A stretch of 64,000 bases of DNA from Methylibium sp035476815 (GTDB lineage Bacteria; Pseudomonadota; Gammaproteobacteria; Burkholderiales; Burkholderiaceae_C). Position numbers and translations under genes: made by a program. The notes beneath the pieces were generated by a model that saw only the letters and a program-made list of their open reading frames with translations, made no database searches and was not told the origin of the DNA. Below are positions 63,709 to 64,000 of this stretch, in pieces. Position 1 is the stretch's first letter. Each line of letters opens with the position of its first letter. The DNA lies in contig DATILD010000094.1 in NCBI GenBank assembly GCA_035476815.1, positions 5,921 to 69,920 on the forward strand. The letters run 5' to 3'.

Positions 63709-64000
63709 TCAGAACGCCGCGATTCCCGTCTGCGCCCTGCCCAGGATCAGCGCATGCACATCATGCGTGCCCTCATAGGTGTTCACCACCTCCAGGTTCA
63801 CCAGGTGGCGCGCCACGCCGAACTCGTCGCTGATGCCGTTGCCGCCCAGCATGTCGCGGGCCATGCGCGCGATGTCGAGCGACTTGCCGCAGGAGTTGCG
63901 CTTCATGATGGAAGTGATCTCCACCGACGCCGTGCCCTCGTCCTTCATGCGGCCTAGGCGCAGACAGCCTTGCAAGCCCAGCGTGATCTCGGTCTGCATG
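63709..64000 (-). CDS. gcdH: Glutaryl-CoA dehydrogenase, C-terminal part; gene leaves the window
   Basis: The last 96 residues of an acyl-CoA dehydrogenase. The visible segment has ITSIMKRNSCGKSLDIARMARDMLGGNGISDEFGVARHLVNLE and ends VVNTYEGTHDVHALILGRAQTG. The NTYEGTHDVHALILGRA ending is characteristic of the glutaryl-CoA type, which oxidatively decarboxylates glutaryl-CoA to crotonyl-CoA in lysine, tryptophan and benzoyl-CoA-type catabolism. The catalytic base and most of the FAD site lie outside. The frame is open to the right edge, so the Met near 63999 is internal. Confidence 0.9.
   Translation of the reverse strand, partial: MQTEITLGLQGCLRLGRMKDEGTASVEITSIMKRNSCGKSLDIARMARDMLGGNGISDEFGVARHLVNLEVVNTYEGTHDVHALILGRAQTGIAAF

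Overview
The window is a high-GC chromosomal segment of a betaproteobacterium. Gene order and content (PEP-CTERM protein, Anbu protease after mutS, pcm next to a TolC-type gene, propionyl-CoA carboxylase and methylmalonyl-CoA mutase block) point to the Burkholderiales, probably the Rubrivivax/Leptothrix/Methylibium neighbourhood. This placement is inferred from the sequence alone. Genes are densely packed with many ATGA, GTGA and TGATG overlaps. I recognise no rRNA, tRNA, CRISPR array or transposase gene.

Layout. 1-15.6 kb is housekeeping: darP (cut by the left edge), mogA, cysE, trmJ, suhB, mutS with a coupled Anbu proteasome-like protease, pyrG-kdsA-eno-ftsB, a nicotinamide riboside uptake and phosphorylation pair, trmB, a small membrane protein and uppP. 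15.8-31.7 kb is an accessory catabolic island of visibly lower GC. Its thirteen minus-strand genes comprise a ring-cleavage set (fumarylacetoacetase-fold hydrolase, phenol-type flavin hydroxylase, extradiol dioxygenase), a periplasmic oxidation set (KstD-like flavoprotein, PQQ dehydrogenase, two cytochromes c) and an envelope transport set (DUF1329, DUF1302, MMPL/RND, YCF48-like). A SnoaL-like protein leads the third set. One divergent GntR/FCD regulator lies inside the island, and related AT-rich palindromes sit at its three apparent promoter regions.

32-36 kb holds Kup and a KdpDE-like pair that lacks the KdpD N-terminal sensor. 36.4-41.4 kb holds a PEP-CTERM protein and a minimal spore-coat-U chaperone-usher operon. 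41.5-52.3 kb holds a MacAB-type ABC exporter and, divergently, a TetR-controlled RND efflux operon continuing through pcm to a TolC-like outer-membrane gene. 52.3-55.4 kb holds a soluble MCP-like protein, a 2-hydroxyglutarate-oxidase-like flavoprotein and a secreted cyanophycinase-like peptidase. 55.4-63.7 kb is a complete propionyl-CoA to succinyl-CoA module (VOC epimerase candidate, carboxylase alpha and beta, MeaB-type GTPase, methylmalonyl-CoA mutase) with a divergent GntR regulator. A glutaryl-CoA dehydrogenase gene runs off the right edge.

The most interesting part is the catabolic island. It reads as one regulon that would import a hydrophobic cyclic or aromatic compound, oxidise it in the periplasm with cytochrome c as electron sink, then hydroxylate and cleave the ring in the cytoplasm. 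Its substrate cannot be read from the sequence.
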